64,000 bases of DNA from Hallella colorans. Lineage in GTDB: Bacteria; Bacteroidota; Bacteroidia; Bacteroidales; Bacteroidaceae. The notes beneath the pieces are model-generated. The model ran no database searches and had not been told where the DNA came from. It saw only the letters and a list, made by a program, of their open reading frames with translations. This document shows, in pieces, positions 46,905 to 57,056 of the stretch. Made by a program: the position numbers and the translations under genes. The stretch's first letter is position 1. The number at the start of each line of letters is the position of its first letter. Location: positions 1 to 64,000 of the forward strand of contig NZ_QENY01000002.1 in assembly GCF_003096815.1 (NCBI RefSeq). The letters are read 5' to 3'.

Positions 46905-48344
46905 TTAAGCACCATGGAAGAGATATTCGGCCTGGATGTCCTTGGTCATACGGGTAAAGAGCTCCTTTACCAGGCCGTCAGCCACTTCTAAAGCATGGTT
47001 TAGCAGACTGTCGCTAAACTTTTGAAGCATATCTTGCGCTTGCATCGGGCTTTCCTTGTATATCTCAAGATAACGTGCTTCAAACTCCTTTTGTCGCTGG
47101 TCGTTCTCAGCTTCAAGGCGTGCGTAAGCTTCTTTGATTACAGGGGCGTATGCGTTATAGTTTGTCATGCCAAGCGTCATTACTTTGCGAAAACGCCAAT
47201 AGGCCGACTCGTCATCACAGTAAGAATTGCCAATGCTATAGGCTTGTGGGAAACTTTTAACGCCCTGATATATTGGAAGGAACACGCCAAGATCAGCCAT
47301 TCCATTGGCCACATACGTGATACAACCTATTTCTTTGGGCAACCATGAGCGTACTTGCATCAAGTGTGTTTGCGTGGTGCGGAAGATAGACACTGGGCGC
47401 CAAGGTTCTTTACCATTGCTGTGCAAGTAGGGGTCGTGTTCGGTGTTGTCATAATGGAACCTGAAAGCACGACGAAGTTCCTTTATTCCAATCGGATTAT
47501 TAGCCTTGGCGAAAACTGGGAACGTGTTTTTGGTCACGTCATTTTTTATGCCGGGTGAGAACATTCCTTGCAAACCCCATACACGTGGATAGTTGTAGGT
47601 GGTGTCATCTATATCGTCTTTGGCGTATGCCTCATGAAAATCAAACTCACCTTTGGCAGGATCATACAATCCGTTTTTCTCCGCAAACTCAATGAGATCA
47701 GACGAAGCCATAAAGTTTTCCTTGTCATTGGGGTCGTATTTCCTAAAGCGGCTTTGGTTGCCAGTTACAAAATATTTGTCTTTGGGCATGCGACAGGCCA
47801 ACCAGCGGTGGCCACATGCGTTCTCAAGATACCATATTTCTTTATCGTCTATGAAACCTATTCCAAAACCTTCGGCAGAACCGTACTTCTCTATGAGTGC
47901 CCCCAAGCGCTCCACACCCTCGCGAGCGGTGTGTATATAGGGCAGCACGATGTTGTAAGTGCAGTTTTCGGCAAGACCGTCTTCTACATATGGATCAAAT
48001 TGTAAAGCCTTCTTGCTGCTAAAAATTGTTTCCGTAGAGCTTTCGCCTACTCCAGCTGAGTTAAATCCGGCGCTGCCCCACTCGTGATGATACTGATAAT
48101 CAGGCAATGCGGTATAGCCCAAAGCTCTCTTCGGTAATGGACAGCGAAAGCGGCTATCATCAGCCACAAACTCTTCGGGACCATTCTCTGTATCCGTAAA
48201 AACCAACCAGTTTTTGCAACGTAGCGCATCAAAATCTTCTGATCGAGCGTATATACGAGAACCGTCATCGGTCATCTTCTCGCCCACAATAATTGTTGTA
48301 CATTCTGATGGAAGTTTCTCCATCTTGCTTGATTTTGTTCTCAT
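46905..48344 (-). CDS. C69-family dipeptidase (PepD-type)
   Basis: 479 residues, typical of family C69. The N-terminal nucleophile region SECTTIIVGEKMTDDGSRIYAR (written in two parts: SECTTIIVG, then KMTDDGSRIYARSED) has the CTT core; C15 should be the nucleophile. The start at 48344 leaves 14 residues before it; family members often begin closer to the Cys, and a second Met lies at residue 8 (48323). GHRWLACRMPKDKYFVTGNQ and the C-terminal LFTRMTKDIQ fit the family. It cleaves dipeptides in the cytoplasm, or in the periplasm in secreted members; no signal peptide is seen here. Confidence 0.88.
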   Translation of the reverse strand: MRTKSSKMEKLPSECTTIIVGEKMTDDGSRIYARSEDFDALRCKNWLVFTDTENGPEEFVADDSRFRCPLPKRALGYTALPDYQYHHEWGSAGFNSAGVGESSTETIFSSKKALQFDPYVEDGLAENCTYNIVLPYIHTAREGVERLGALIEKYGSAEGFGIGFIDDKEIWYLENACGHRWLACRMPKDKYFVTGNQSRFRKYDPNDKENFMASSDLIEFAEKNGLYDPAKGEFDFHEAYAKDDIDDTTYNYPRVWGLQGMFSPGIKNDVTKNTFPVFAKANNPIGIKELRRAFRFHYDNTEHDPYLHSNGKEPWRPVSIFRTTQTHLMQVRSWLPKEIGCITYVANGMADLGVFLPIYQGVKSFPQAYSIGNSYCDDESAYWRFRKVMTLGMTNYNAYAPVIKEAYARLEAENDQRQKEFEARYLEIYKESPMQAQDMLQKFSDSLLNHALEVADGLVKELFTRMTKDIQAEYLFHGA

Positions 48345-49245
48345 AATATAATATTTAAGTTTTACTATAAGCGAAATTAAAGTTTTTATATCTTATTTGC
48401 AAGTAATTTGTGTTATAAAAATAAAATTGAATATAGCAATTACAAGCATATATAATTTTTATTATTATAGTGTTTCTTTAGGAAAAATTGGTTAATATGT
48501 GTGTTTATCAATGGCTTAAGTTTGTAATAAAAATATATTGAAAGTTTTTTTTTATTTATTTGATCGATTAATTTTGCATCAGATTTTTTGTTCTATGAAG
48601 AGTATACGCAACTCTAAATTTTGCATCTTTTGACCCATAAGAGTACAACAAGTCTTTGTTGTCAACATTTATGATAATAGCAAAATACATGTTTGAATTA
48701 ATTTAATAAAAATGATGAAAAAATACGACAAAATGTGTCTCAGGATTTGAGTATTTGTAAAAAGAAGACACCTCGCTTGCAAATATTGTAAATATGCGAG
48801 TTTTCGGCAAACGGTTTACAGTTAAATATTTACATAGATAAAAATAAAAAGTTACATAAAAAGTTATCTTTTTGCCTTTCCATTAAGGTCTATTCATCTT
48901 GTGAATAGGTATTTTTGACCTCACGATTAATTATGAAACACACTCCGATTAAGGCTCAAACGCGTCATGAAAGGGCACTTATCGCAACACCAATTAGATA
49001 AGACAGCGATAAAAAGACGAAATTTTTAAGAAAACATTGTTAAAGAACTTCTAAAACGTTGGATGCTAAAAGCCCTTTTTTTGTGATGTTTATTTTACAG
49101 AGTGAGCCTGCGGTAATCTGGACAAACCCACTTGGTCATAAAAATTAGGCGTTATGGGTACTCTGCGTAAAGGGTTGGATGCTTCTGTTTATGACTTGAA
49201 CAGGCAAGGATACTTGCATGTTTAGATTAAACAATTGAGTGAATA
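48345..49245. other. Long AT-rich gap upstream of the C69 peptidase gene
   Basis: No protein gene is credible here. The section 48970-49078 is bounded by AAAGGGC (48970-48976) and GCCCTTT plus a T-run (49072-49082), with an inner TTATCGC/GCGATAA pair; another hairpin TATTCA/TGAATA lies inside an AGGTC/GACCT pair at about 48887-48922. These suggest structured RNA or a long leader, without a match to a known family. TAnnTTTG-like boxes occur on the plus strand near 48570-48625. Confidence 0.35.
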
Positions 49246-49289
49246 AATGAAAAAAAACACAACGTGATCGCCATTGCGTCACGCTGTGT
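49246..49289 (-). terminator. Terminator after the DEAD-box helicase gene
   Basis: On the minus strand an 11-nt stem (49289-49279 with 49267-49257, one mismatch) with an 11-nt loop is followed by eight T in a T-rich tract. It lies 44 nt past the helicase stop. Confidence 0.78.
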
Positions 49290-49332
49290 TGTGATAAACT
49301 TATAATCTGTGTAAGCAAAGGTATATAACCTT

Positions 49333-51066
49333 TTACTTGCCTAACCCTTTTAGCCATTTCAAAGGTTTTTTCAATATAGCCTTGAGGCCTGTTTCCTTGG
49401 CAGAAACATCAGAAGCTGCCGTCGACAAATTTTTTGAACCACGATTTGCCCTTCTTGATTTGTCATTGCGACGCTGATTTTTCTTTTTCTCGTCAGGAAC
49501 GCCATTGTTGTTACGATTGTTGCGACGCTGTCTATTGTTGCGCTTGCGGTCTGGGGCTTCATCGTTCGTGTCTACAGATGATCTTGGGGCGGTATTGTCT
49601 CTTGTGCGTTTTTGTTGTCCGCGAGCGTTCTTGTTGTCGGCACGCCGTTTCCCAGATCTTTTTGTCTCGTCATTACGATTGGCATTGTCATTAGGATGTG
49701 ATTTGCCATCGTCTCGATTGTTAACACGGGGTTGCTGGTTGGCGTCTTGCAAGTTGTCTTTAGATATAATGTCAGTCTCGCTTCGTGCACGGTCACCACG
49801 CGCCGTCCTGTCCGAACGATTACGGGTGCGCTGTTTGGTTCGCTTATGAGATGTAACGTCTCGGTCATCTTTACGTCGTTTCTTGGCGGAAGAACGTTTG
49901 GGATTTTTGGAAACGACATACTCCGGCCCTTCGTCCATGCCCTCGGGCAATGGATTTTTCTCAATATCCTTATTGAGGAATTTCTCTATTTGGTGGAAAG
50001 CGTACATGTCGTCCTCATTGACCAAGGTAATGGCCACGCCGTCACGATCAGCGCGCGCCGTTCGACCTATGCGGTGCACATAGTCTTCGCTGTCGCGCGG
50101 CACGTCGTAGTTGATAACCATGGCAATATCGTCAATGTCAATGCCACGTGCTACAATATCTGTGGCCACAAGCACGTCTATCTGGCCGCTCTTGAACTTG
50201 TACATCATTTCGTCGCGTTGTGATTGGTCAAGATCGGAGTGCATCTCACCGCTGTTAATGTGAAGTTGTGAGAGCGCTTGGTTAATCTGTTTTACCTTTT
50301 GTTTGCTACCCGAGAAGATGATGACACGCTTCAAATCGCCTGCCTTGAAGATGCTTTTAATGATTTGAATTTTCTGCGTGGTATAGCAGATGTATGCGCT
50401 CTGTTTGATTTTTTCGGCAGGTTTGCTCACGGCTAATTTTACCAACACCGGATCTTTGAGCAGCTTTTGTGCCATTTTTTCTATTTCGTCAGGCATGGTA
50501 GCTGAGAACATTATGGTGTGGCAACTCTTTGGAAGTTGGGAGGCTATCTTCATTATATCTTCCGAAAAACCCATGTCAAGCATGCGATCAGCCTCATCGA
50601 GAACAAAGAAGCTCACCTTGCTGAGGTCAATGTTGCCCATTGTCATGTGAGAGATAAGACGTCCGGGAGTAGCGATGATAACATCGGCTCCCAACCTCAT
50701 ACTTTTCAATTCTTGGTCGTACCGGTTTCCGTCGTTGCCACCGTAGACGGCTACGCTTGACACTTCCGGGAGATGATAGGCGAAACCCTGCATAGCTTGG
50801 TCTATTTGCTGTGCAAGTTCGCGCGTGGGTGACATAATGATGCAGTTTACCACATCTTTAGGATATTTTCCATCGTCAAGCAGTGAAAGGATAGGAAGCA
50901 GGTAAGCGGCTGTCTTGCCGGTTCCTGTCTGTGCCACTCCCATGAGGTCGCGGCCTTTTAATATCTCTGGAATACACTTTTCCTGAACTGGTGTGCATTC
51001 CACAAAATTCATGTCATAAAGTGCGTCAAGAATGTTGTCGTTTAAATTAATTTCTTCAAATTTCAT
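49333..51066 (-). CDS. DEAD-box RNA helicase with basic low-complexity tail
   Basis: 577 residues. Motifs in order: Q motif with ECTPVQEKCIP, I AQTGTGKT (45-52), Ia PTRELAQQ, Ib TPGR, II DEAD (157-160), III SAT, V ARGID, VI HRIGRTAR. The C-terminal ~190 residues are an R/N/D/K-rich, low-complexity tail (many RNR and NNR steps) that should bind RNA non-specifically. It resembles RhlE/CsdA-type helicases of Bacteroidetes used in RNA decay or ribosome assembly in the cold. Single-gene unit. Confidence 0.95.
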   Translation of the reverse strand: MKFEEINLNDNILDALYDMNFVECTPVQEKCIPEILKGRDLMGVAQTGTGKTAAYLLPILSLLDDGKYPKDVVNCIIMSPTRELAQQIDQAMQGFAYHLPEVSSVAVYGGNDGNRYDQELKSMRLGADVIIATPGRLISHMTMGNIDLSKVSFFVLDEADRMLDMGFSEDIMKIASQLPKSCHTIMFSATMPDEIEKMAQKLLKDPVLVKLAVSKPAEKIKQSAYICYTTQKIQIIKSIFKAGDLKRVIIFSGSKQKVKQINQALSQLHINSGEMHSDLDQSQRDEMMYKFKSGQIDVLVATDIVARGIDIDDIAMVINYDVPRDSEDYVHRIGRTARADRDGVAITLVNEDDMYAFHQIEKFLNKDIEKNPLPEGMDEGPEYVVSKNPKRSSAKKRRKDDRDVTSHKRTKQRTRNRSDRTARGDRARSETDIISKDNLQDANQQPRVNNRDDGKSHPNDNANRNDETKRSGKRRADNKNARGQQKRTRDNTAPRSSVDTNDEAPDRKRNNRQRRNNRNNNGVPDEKKKNQRRNDKSRRANRGSKNLSTAASDVSAKETGLKAILKKPLKWLKGLGK

Positions 51067-51200
51067 AATTTCTTAAATACTGTTTTGTTTTTGCGACCAG
51101 TGCTGCTTTAACTTTTGGTAGCATGTACTATATTTTCACAAATCAGGCAGCATACTTCTTGTCAATAAGGATATTACTTGGTCATATGAATGGATAACCA

Positions 51201-52475
51201 TTAACTTGGTGCGTGCCTATAGCAAAAAAAGGCGATAATGGCAAAAATGATATTGGGAACCCATGCCGCCAACATGGGCGGGAAATCGGCATTGATGGCA
51301 AATGTGGCGGACACCGTTTGCATCATAATATACGCGAAGCTCAGAGCTAAGCCTATGCCAAGGTACATGCCCATGCCGCCTTTGCGCTTACGCGATGACA
51401 ATGACGCTCCAATAATGGTGAGTATGAAAGACGCGAACGACGCCGCGATACGTTTGTGATACTCCACCTGATATTGTACCACATTGCCCGAACCTCGATC
51501 TATCTGTTTGGAGATGTAGTCTTTGAGCTCGGGGGATGTGAATGTTTCTTGCTGCCCCTTGGAATAAACGAGGTCGGTTGGCTCCATCATAATAATAGAA
51601 TCTTTCTCGGTTCCATTGGTGATATACTCTCTCAAACCCTTGAGTCGGCGAATTTTCCAATTGCTAAGTTTCCAATGGTACTTTGAATCGGATATTGTAT
51701 CGTATTGCACTTCGGTTGCCGTGAGATGCGAAACGAGTTTCTTGTTCTCAAAGCGGTCAAGGCAAAAGCCATAGCCTTTCTTTTGATTGTTATCGTAATA
51801 TTGGATATATGCGATGACACCACGCCCCACTTGCAACTGTACATTCTCAGCAGAAGTATTCTTTTTCTTGTTTTTGTACATCGACTCAAAGTTCTGTTTA
51901 ATAACAGTTCCATGAGGAATGACGTATGCGGAGAGGTAATAAGACAGCGCGGAAAGCAATACGCACGTGATCATGTAGGGACGAAGGAGCCGCCTGAACG
52001 ACATTCCTGTAGCCATCATGGCTATGATTTCCGAATTGCCCGCCAGCTTGGAGGTAAAGAATATAACCGCGATAAATACAAACAAGGCACTGAAAAGATT
52101 GGCAAAATAAGGTACGAAATTGGCGTAATAATCAAATACGATAGCCTGCAATGGCGCATGGTACTCTGAGAATTTAGCCAAGTTTTCGTTCACATCAAAG
52201 ACTATGGAAATAGAAATGATCAGAATGATGGAGAAAAAATAAGTGCCAATAAACTTTTTTATGATATATCTGTCTATGCGCTTGACATATCTAAAAACAT
52301 TCAGATATTTCAGAAAACCAAATTTTTGGGCCAGCCATTTGAATGCTCTTTGCAAACCTTTGGTATGTTTGTCCGCCCAGCTCGCAAAGGCAATAAGCCA
52401 CGAGAAGCGCTTGCCCATCCAACGTCTAATTTTGTATTTTCTAATGTTTCTTCGTATTTTGCTATAGCTTTCCAT
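51201..52475 (-). CDS. LptF/LptG-family permease
   Basis: 424 residues: an N-terminal basic region (1-60) that is longer than in E. coli, then three membrane helices, a periplasmic jellyroll domain (about 195-320), and three more helices ending FFCYRHAPS. Marks: IDRYIIKKFIGTYFFSIILI and AGNSEIIAMMATGMS. Part of the LPS (or LOS) export complex LptB2FG that lifts the lipid out of the inner membrane; whether it corresponds to LptF or LptG cannot be told. Last gene of lon-tgt-lpt, 32 nt after tgt. Confidence 0.9.
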   Translation of the reverse strand: MESYSKIRRNIRKYKIRRWMGKRFSWLIAFASWADKHTKGLQRAFKWLAQKFGFLKYLNVFRYVKRIDRYIIKKFIGTYFFSIILIISISIVFDVNENLAKFSEYHAPLQAIVFDYYANFVPYFANLFSALFVFIAVIFFTSKLAGNSEIIAMMATGMSFRRLLRPYMITCVLLSALSYYLSAYVIPHGTVIKQNFESMYKNKKKNTSAENVQLQVGRGVIAYIQYYDNNQKKGYGFCLDRFENKKLVSHLTATEVQYDTISDSKYHWKLSNWKIRRLKGLREYITNGTEKDSIIMMEPTDLVYSKGQQETFTSPELKDYISKQIDRGSGNVVQYQVEYHKRIAASFASFILTIIGASLSSRKRKGGMGMYLGIGLALSFAYIMMQTVSATFAINADFPPMLAAWVPNIIFAIIAFFCYRHAPS

Positions 52476-52507
52476 TGCAATTCATCTTAATTAGCATGTC
52501 ACAAAGA

Positions 52508-53635
52508 CTATACGCGCTTTCCCAGTTGGTCAACAACCGATTTTTTCCATTGCACGAAGTCGCCTTGCTCTATGTGCCGGCGAGCATCCGTGACAAGACG
52601 AAGATAAAACGCAAGGTTATGGATACTGGCTATTTGCATGGCCAAAAATTCTCCTGCCTTGAAAAGGTGGTGCAGGTAAGCCTTGGTATAAACGCGGTCT
52701 ACGTCACATCCATTGGCGTCAATGGGCGTGAAATCGTTTTCCCATTTCTTGTTGCGCAAATTCATAGTGCCATCGTATGTGAATAGCATCGCGTTGCGCC
52801 CATTGCGAGTAGGCATCACGCAGTCGAACATGTCAACTCCTCGCTCAATGGCCTCGAGTATATTTGAGGGTGTTCCGACACCCATGAGATACCGCGGTTT
52901 GTCTTTGGGCAAGATCTCGTTTACCACCTCTATCATCTCGTACATCACCTCGGTAGGTTCACCCACGGCAAGCCCACCGATGGCATTGCCGTCTGCTCCC
53001 TTGTCCGCCACGTACTTGGCAGCTTCTTGGCGTAAGTCTTTGTAGGTGCAACCTTGAACGATAGGAAACAGTGATTGACTGTACCCATATAGCGCTTCGG
53101 TCTCATTGAAACGCTTGATGCACCGGTCGAGCCATCGTTCTGTCAAAGCCAATGATTTCTTGGCATAAGCATAATCGCTCTGTCCGGGTGGACATTCGTC
53201 GAATGCCATCATAATGTCTGCGCCAATAACACGTTCTGTATCCATTACATTCTCGGGCGTAAAAAAATGCTTGGATCCGTCTATATGCGACCTAAACTCG
53301 CATCCTTCTTCTCTTAACTTTCTAATTCCGGTAAGAGAGAATACTTGAAAACCACCACTGTCGGTGAGTATGGGGCGTTCCCAGCCATTGAAACCGTGTA
53401 GTCCTCCAGCTTTTCGCAGGATGTCAAGCCCCGGCCTAAGATACAGATGATAGGTGTTTCCCAAAATGATTTGCGCATTGACTTGTTCGCGCAACTCACT
53501 GAAATGAACAGCCTTAACACATCCACATGTGCCCACAGGCATAAAAATGGGCGTCTTGACACATCCATGATCGGTCTTTATTAAACCTGTGCGTGCGTCA
53601 CTATTGGGATCGGTATATTGCAACTCAAATCTCAT
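52508..53635 (-). CDS. tgt: tRNA-guanine transglycosylase, zinc ligands mostly lost
   Basis: 375 residues, normal length. The substrate pocket (LTDSGGFQVFSL, D92), GGLAVGEP and DMFDCVMPTRNGRN with the nucleophilic Asp are intact. The zinc site is not: canonical enzymes have three Cys (CxCxxC) just before the RAYLxHL helix and a later His. Here the segment reads NGCDVDRVYTKAYLHHLF, leaving one Cys (C310) of three, with H339 retained. Related Bacteroidetes proteins show a similar loss. The enzyme puts preQ1 into position 34 of GUN tRNAs. Lies between lon (19 nt) and the lpt gene (32 nt). Confidence 0.95.
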   Translation of the reverse strand: MRFELQYTDPNSDARTGLIKTDHGCVKTPIFMPVGTCGCVKAVHFSELREQVNAQIILGNTYHLYLRPGLDILRKAGGLHGFNGWERPILTDSGGFQVFSLTGIRKLREEGCEFRSHIDGSKHFFTPENVMDTERVIGADIMMAFDECPPGQSDYAYAKKSLALTERWLDRCIKRFNETEALYGYSQSLFPIVQGCTYKDLRQEAAKYVADKGADGNAIGGLAVGEPTEVMYEMIEVVNEILPKDKPRYLMGVGTPSNILEAIERGVDMFDCVMPTRNGRNAMLFTYDGTMNLRNKKWENDFTPIDANGCDVDRVYTKAYLHHLFKAGEFLAMQIASIHNLAFYLRLVTDARRHIEQGDFVQWKKSVVDQLGKRV

Positions 53636-53654
53636 CTGCTATCCTTTGGTTTGT

Positions 53655-56138
53655 TTAGTTATTCTTGACAGTCTCTTCCTTGTTGAGCGATGTGTCATGA
53701 AAGGTCAAGTCTACAGGGTTGTCCACAATTTCATCGGTAAGTGCAAAATCCCATACATCTTGCACGTTTTCAACATAATGGAACTCCACTCCTTTACGGT
53801 ATTTTTCCGGGATTTCCTCAATATCCTTGCGATTATCCTTGCACATCAAGATATCAGTGATACCCGCGCGCTTGGCGGCCAAGATTTTTTCTTTTATTCC
53901 TCCTACCGGAAGCACTTTGCCACGGAGCGTTATCTCTCCTGTCATGGCTGTGTTTTTGCGCACTTTGCGCTGTGTGATGGCCGATGCGATAGACGTGGCA
54001 ATCGTGATGCCGGCAGAGGGACCATCCTTCGGAGTAGCCCCCTCTGGGACATGAATGTGTATGTTCCAATTGTCGAAAATACGCGAATCTATATTCAACG
54101 ACTCACCATGCGCCTTAACATATTGTAGCGCGATTATCGCGCTTTCTTTCATTACGTCGCCCAAATTGCCCGTTAACGTTAGTTTGCCAGCTTTGCCTTT
54201 GGAAAGCGATGTCTCTATAAAGAGAATCTCTCCACCTACGCTTGTCCATGCCAATCCTGTTACAACGCCAGCGTAATCATTGCCTTGATACACGTCACGA
54301 TAGAACGGCGGATTGCCTAACAAGGCCTCTATCTCGGCAGGATTAATATTGGTAGACGCCAGGGTTCCTTCCATAGCTTTGCGAAAAGCCATCTTGCGCA
54401 GAGCCTTGTTAATCTGTTTTTCCAATTGCCTTACGCCACTTTCTCGTGTGTATTGCTCTATGATTTTTTCCAAAGCAGCTTTGGAAAATTTGATCTTGGG
54501 GATATTTTTATCTAATCCTGTATTCTCCAACTCGCGAGGTATGAGATGCCGTTTGGCTATTTCTATTTTCTCCTCAGTGATGTAACCAGAAACTTCGATA
54601 AGCTCCATTCGGTCAAGCAATGGCCGTGGTATGGTGTTCAGGTCGTTGGCCGTGGCTATGAACAATATCTTGGAGAGATCAAAATCTACGTCCAAAAAAT
54701 TGTCATGGAAGGCATTGTTCTGCTCTGGGTCGAGCACTTCGAGCAATGCCGACGACGGGTCTCCGTTGATAGTGTTCTGCGTAACCTTATCTATCTCGTC
54801 AAGAATGAACACAGGATTAGCTGAGCCAGCTTTTTGGATACTCTTGATTATACGCCCTGGCATGGCACCTACATAGGTGCGACGATGCCCGCGTATTTCG
54901 CTCTCGTCGTGCAACCCTCCCAATGACATACGCACATATTTGCGTTTCATGGCTGCGGCTATGCTCTTGCCAAGAGATGTCTTGCCCACTCCGGGAGGTC
55001 CATAAAGACAAATAATGGGTGATTTTAAATCTCCACGAAGCTGTAAAACAGCAAGATATTCAAGAATACGCTCCTTTACTTTTTCCATGCCGTAGTGGTC
55101 TTGGTCGAGTTTTTTCTTGGCACGATTAAGGTCAAGGTTGTCTGTTGTATATATTCCCCAAGGCAAAGACACCATCTGTTGCAGGTAATTGTACTGCACA
55201 CTGTATTCCGGGCTCTGTGGGTTGAACATGTCGAGCTTGTCCAATTCCTTATTAAATGTCTTGGCAACCTCTTCTGGCCATTTCATATTTCGAGCCTTCT
55301 CCATCAGCTCTTTCTTCTCGGGCGAGCCATCGCTGCCGCCCAGCTCCTCCTTGATATTTTTCATTTGCTGCTGCAAGAAATATTCTTTCTGCTGCTCATC
55401 AAGGTCTTCGCGTGTTTTCTGGTGTATCTCGTTCTTGAGCTGTTCAAGCTGTATTTCCCTGTGCTCTATTTTCAAAAGCTCTATAATGCGGTCTTTCATG
55501 TTGTCGCATTCCAACAACTTTATCTTGTCTTTCACCGACAAAGGCAAGTTGGTGCATAAGAAATTAACGTACATTGTTCCATGCGTTAAATTCTTAAGCG
55601 TGAGCAATAATTCATCAGGAATATCCTCGCTGCTTCTTATAAGTTCCTCGGTTGTATCCTTTAAATCATCTAAGAGCGTCTTGAACTCTGGGTCGTTGTC
55701 AAACTCAAAATCCTCATAAACGCTTGATACTACACCTTTATAAAAAGGTTTTATACTTGTTATCGACTCTAAACGACATTTGCCCAAAGCTTGAAAAATA
55801 GCCGTTACATTATCATGCGTGGGCATTTCGATGATTTTAACCAATCGCGCATAGACGCCATGCTCATTTAGCTCATGAGCATCGGGAACATCAACATCTG
55901 GATTTTTCTGGCAAAATATAGCGCATATATTGTCGTTAGGGCTTTTACTAAGTTTCTTGGCGAGATTTAAACTCGCTTTTCTACCTAAAAGAATGGGTAC
56001 CAATACGCCTGGAAAAAGCACCATATTCCGTGTTGCGAGTACGGGCACCTCATCGGGTGCGGGCATATTCAGCAGGTTTGTTATATCGCCGTCAAAATCG
56101 GCAAACATCTGAATAGAAGTGTTTTGTTGTTTACTCAT
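53655..56138 (-). CDS. lon: ATP-dependent protease Lon
   Basis: 827 residues from the ATG at 56138 (MSKQQNTS); a longer frame to 56207 overlaps the promoter box and is rejected. Domain order: LON N-terminal domain (about 45-240), coiled coil, AAA+ module with Walker A GPPGVGKT and Walker [10 protein letters not shown], and the protease domain with the serine of KDGPSAGIT and the lysine of [11 protein letters not shown]. Degrades misfolded and regulatory proteins. First gene of lon-tgt-lpt. Confidence 0.97.
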   Translation of the reverse strand: MSKQQNTSIQMFADFDGDITNLLNMPAPDEVPVLATRNMVLFPGVLVPILLGRKASLNLAKKLSKSPNDNICAIFCQKNPDVDVPDAHELNEHGVYARLVKIIEMPTHDNVTAIFQALGKCRLESITSIKPFYKGVVSSVYEDFEFDNDPEFKTLLDDLKDTTEELIRSSEDIPDELLLTLKNLTHGTMYVNFLCTNLPLSVKDKIKLLECDNMKDRIIELLKIEHREIQLEQLKNEIHQKTREDLDEQQKEYFLQQQMKNIKEELGGSDGSPEKKELMEKARNMKWPEEVAKTFNKELDKLDMFNPQSPEYSVQYNYLQQMVSLPWGIYTTDNLDLNRAKKKLDQDHYGMEKVKERILEYLAVLQLRGDLKSPIICLYGPPGVGKTSLGKSIAAAMKRKYVRMSLGGLHDESEIRGHRRTYVGAMPGRIIKSIQKAGSANPVFILDEIDKVTQNTINGDPSSALLEVLDPEQNNAFHDNFLDVDFDLSKILFIATANDLNTIPRPLLDRMELIEVSGYITEEKIEIAKRHLIPRELENTGLDKNIPKIKFSKAALEKIIEQYTRESGVRQLEKQINKALRKMAFRKAMEGTLASTNINPAEIEALLGNPPFYRDVYQGNDYAGVVTGLAWTSVGGEILFIETSLSKGKAGKLTLTGNLGDVMKESAIIALQYVKAHGESLNIDSRIFDNWNIHIHVPEGATPKDGPSAGITIATSIASAITQRKVRKNTAMTGEITLRGKVLPVGGIKEKILAAKRAGITDILMCKDNRKDIEEIPEKYRKGVEFHYVENVQDVWDFALTDEIVDNPVDLTFHDTSLNKEETVKNN

Positions 56139-56204
56139 TGATATCTTATGAACATTTATCCAAGTGAATACAACTTTGCGTGCGTTCCACTTTATATTAT
56201 CTTG

Positions 56205-56212
56205 CAAAGGTA
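56205..56212 (-). promoter_or_regulatory. -7 box of the lon operon
   Basis: Minus-strand TACCTTTG (56212-56205), giving a start near 56198 and a 60-nt leader. The -33 element is weak. The box supports the shorter lon start. Confidence 0.55.
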
Positions 56213-56310
56213 CGAATAATATCGCAAATTAGGATGGCCTCTGCTTACAAAATTAACACACACAAAGCATTATGATAAAATATGCTGCACAAATGTCCGT
56301 TTAATAAAAA

Positions 56311-57009
56311 ATGGATCATACTTTTAAATTCAAAAATTTCTCTTTACAACAAGATCGTTGTGCCATGAAAGTAGGTACAGACGGTGTGTTGTTAGGAGCT
56401 TGGGCACGAGGCGGCTCGCGTGTGCTTGACATTGGCACTGGCACAGGTGTAATCGCGATGATGCTTGCACAGCGTTTTCCCAACGCGAGCATTGATGGAA
56501 TAGATATTGACATAGCGGCGGCAAAGCAAGCTCAAGAGAACGTTGAGTCTTCAAAATTTGCCCATCAAATTAAAATATATCATTCATCTTTCCAAGATTA
56601 TGTTCCGACAACGTCTTATGATGCCATCGTGAGCAACCCTCCATTCTTTATAGATAGCCTGAAAAATAATGACACAAAACGCATGTTGGCCAGACATACG
56701 GAGGTCACTTTTTTCAAATCTCTGTTTCGTTTTTCCAAGCAGTGGCTTTCTATTTGTGGCGAGATAAGTCTTATCGTCCCAAAAATATGCTCTGAACAAA
56801 TCGAGTCTGAAGCATATCTTCTTGGTTTTATGCTATCAAGAAAAATACATGTCAGCTTTACTTCTGACAAAAAAGCTGAACGAGTTTTATTATCATTTGT
56901 CCTAAAGCGGAGTTTTGAAGTGGAGATTAAAGAGATGCATCTCTTCGAAAAAGATGGTTGTAGAAGTTTTTGGTTTAATGAAATGACACACGATTTTTAT
57001 TTACAATAA
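56311..57009 (+). CDS. trmN6: tRNA1(Val) (adenine37-N6)-methyltransferase
   Basis: 232 residues with the Rossmann SAM site DIGTGTGVIAMMLAQR (40-55), the following acidic strand IDGIDID and the N6-adenine catalytic SNPPFF motif (about 109-114). It methylates A37 of tRNA1(Val) in E. coli; the family assignment is by these motifs and size. Divergent from lon; ThrE-type gene follows 48 nt downstream. Confidence 0.88.
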   Translation: MDHTFKFKNFSLQQDRCAMKVGTDGVLLGAWARGGSRVLDIGTGTGVIAMMLAQRFPNASIDGIDIDIAAAKQAQENVESSKFAHQIKIYHSSFQDYVPTTSYDAIVSNPPFFIDSLKNNDTKRMLARHTEVTFFKSLFRFSKQWLSICGEISLIVPKICSEQIESEAYLLGFMLSRKIHVSFTSDKKAERVLLSFVLKRSFEVEIKEMHLFEKDGCRSFWFNEMTHDFYLQ

Positions 57010-57056
57010 ATACTATATTTCATTGCTTAAATATTTAAAAAAACAATAAAACAAAT

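Noticed and set aside
49145..49357. A 70-residue minus-strand frame after the DEAD-box gene.
   Set aside because: It overlaps the helicase stop and the terminator hairpin and has no family resemblance.
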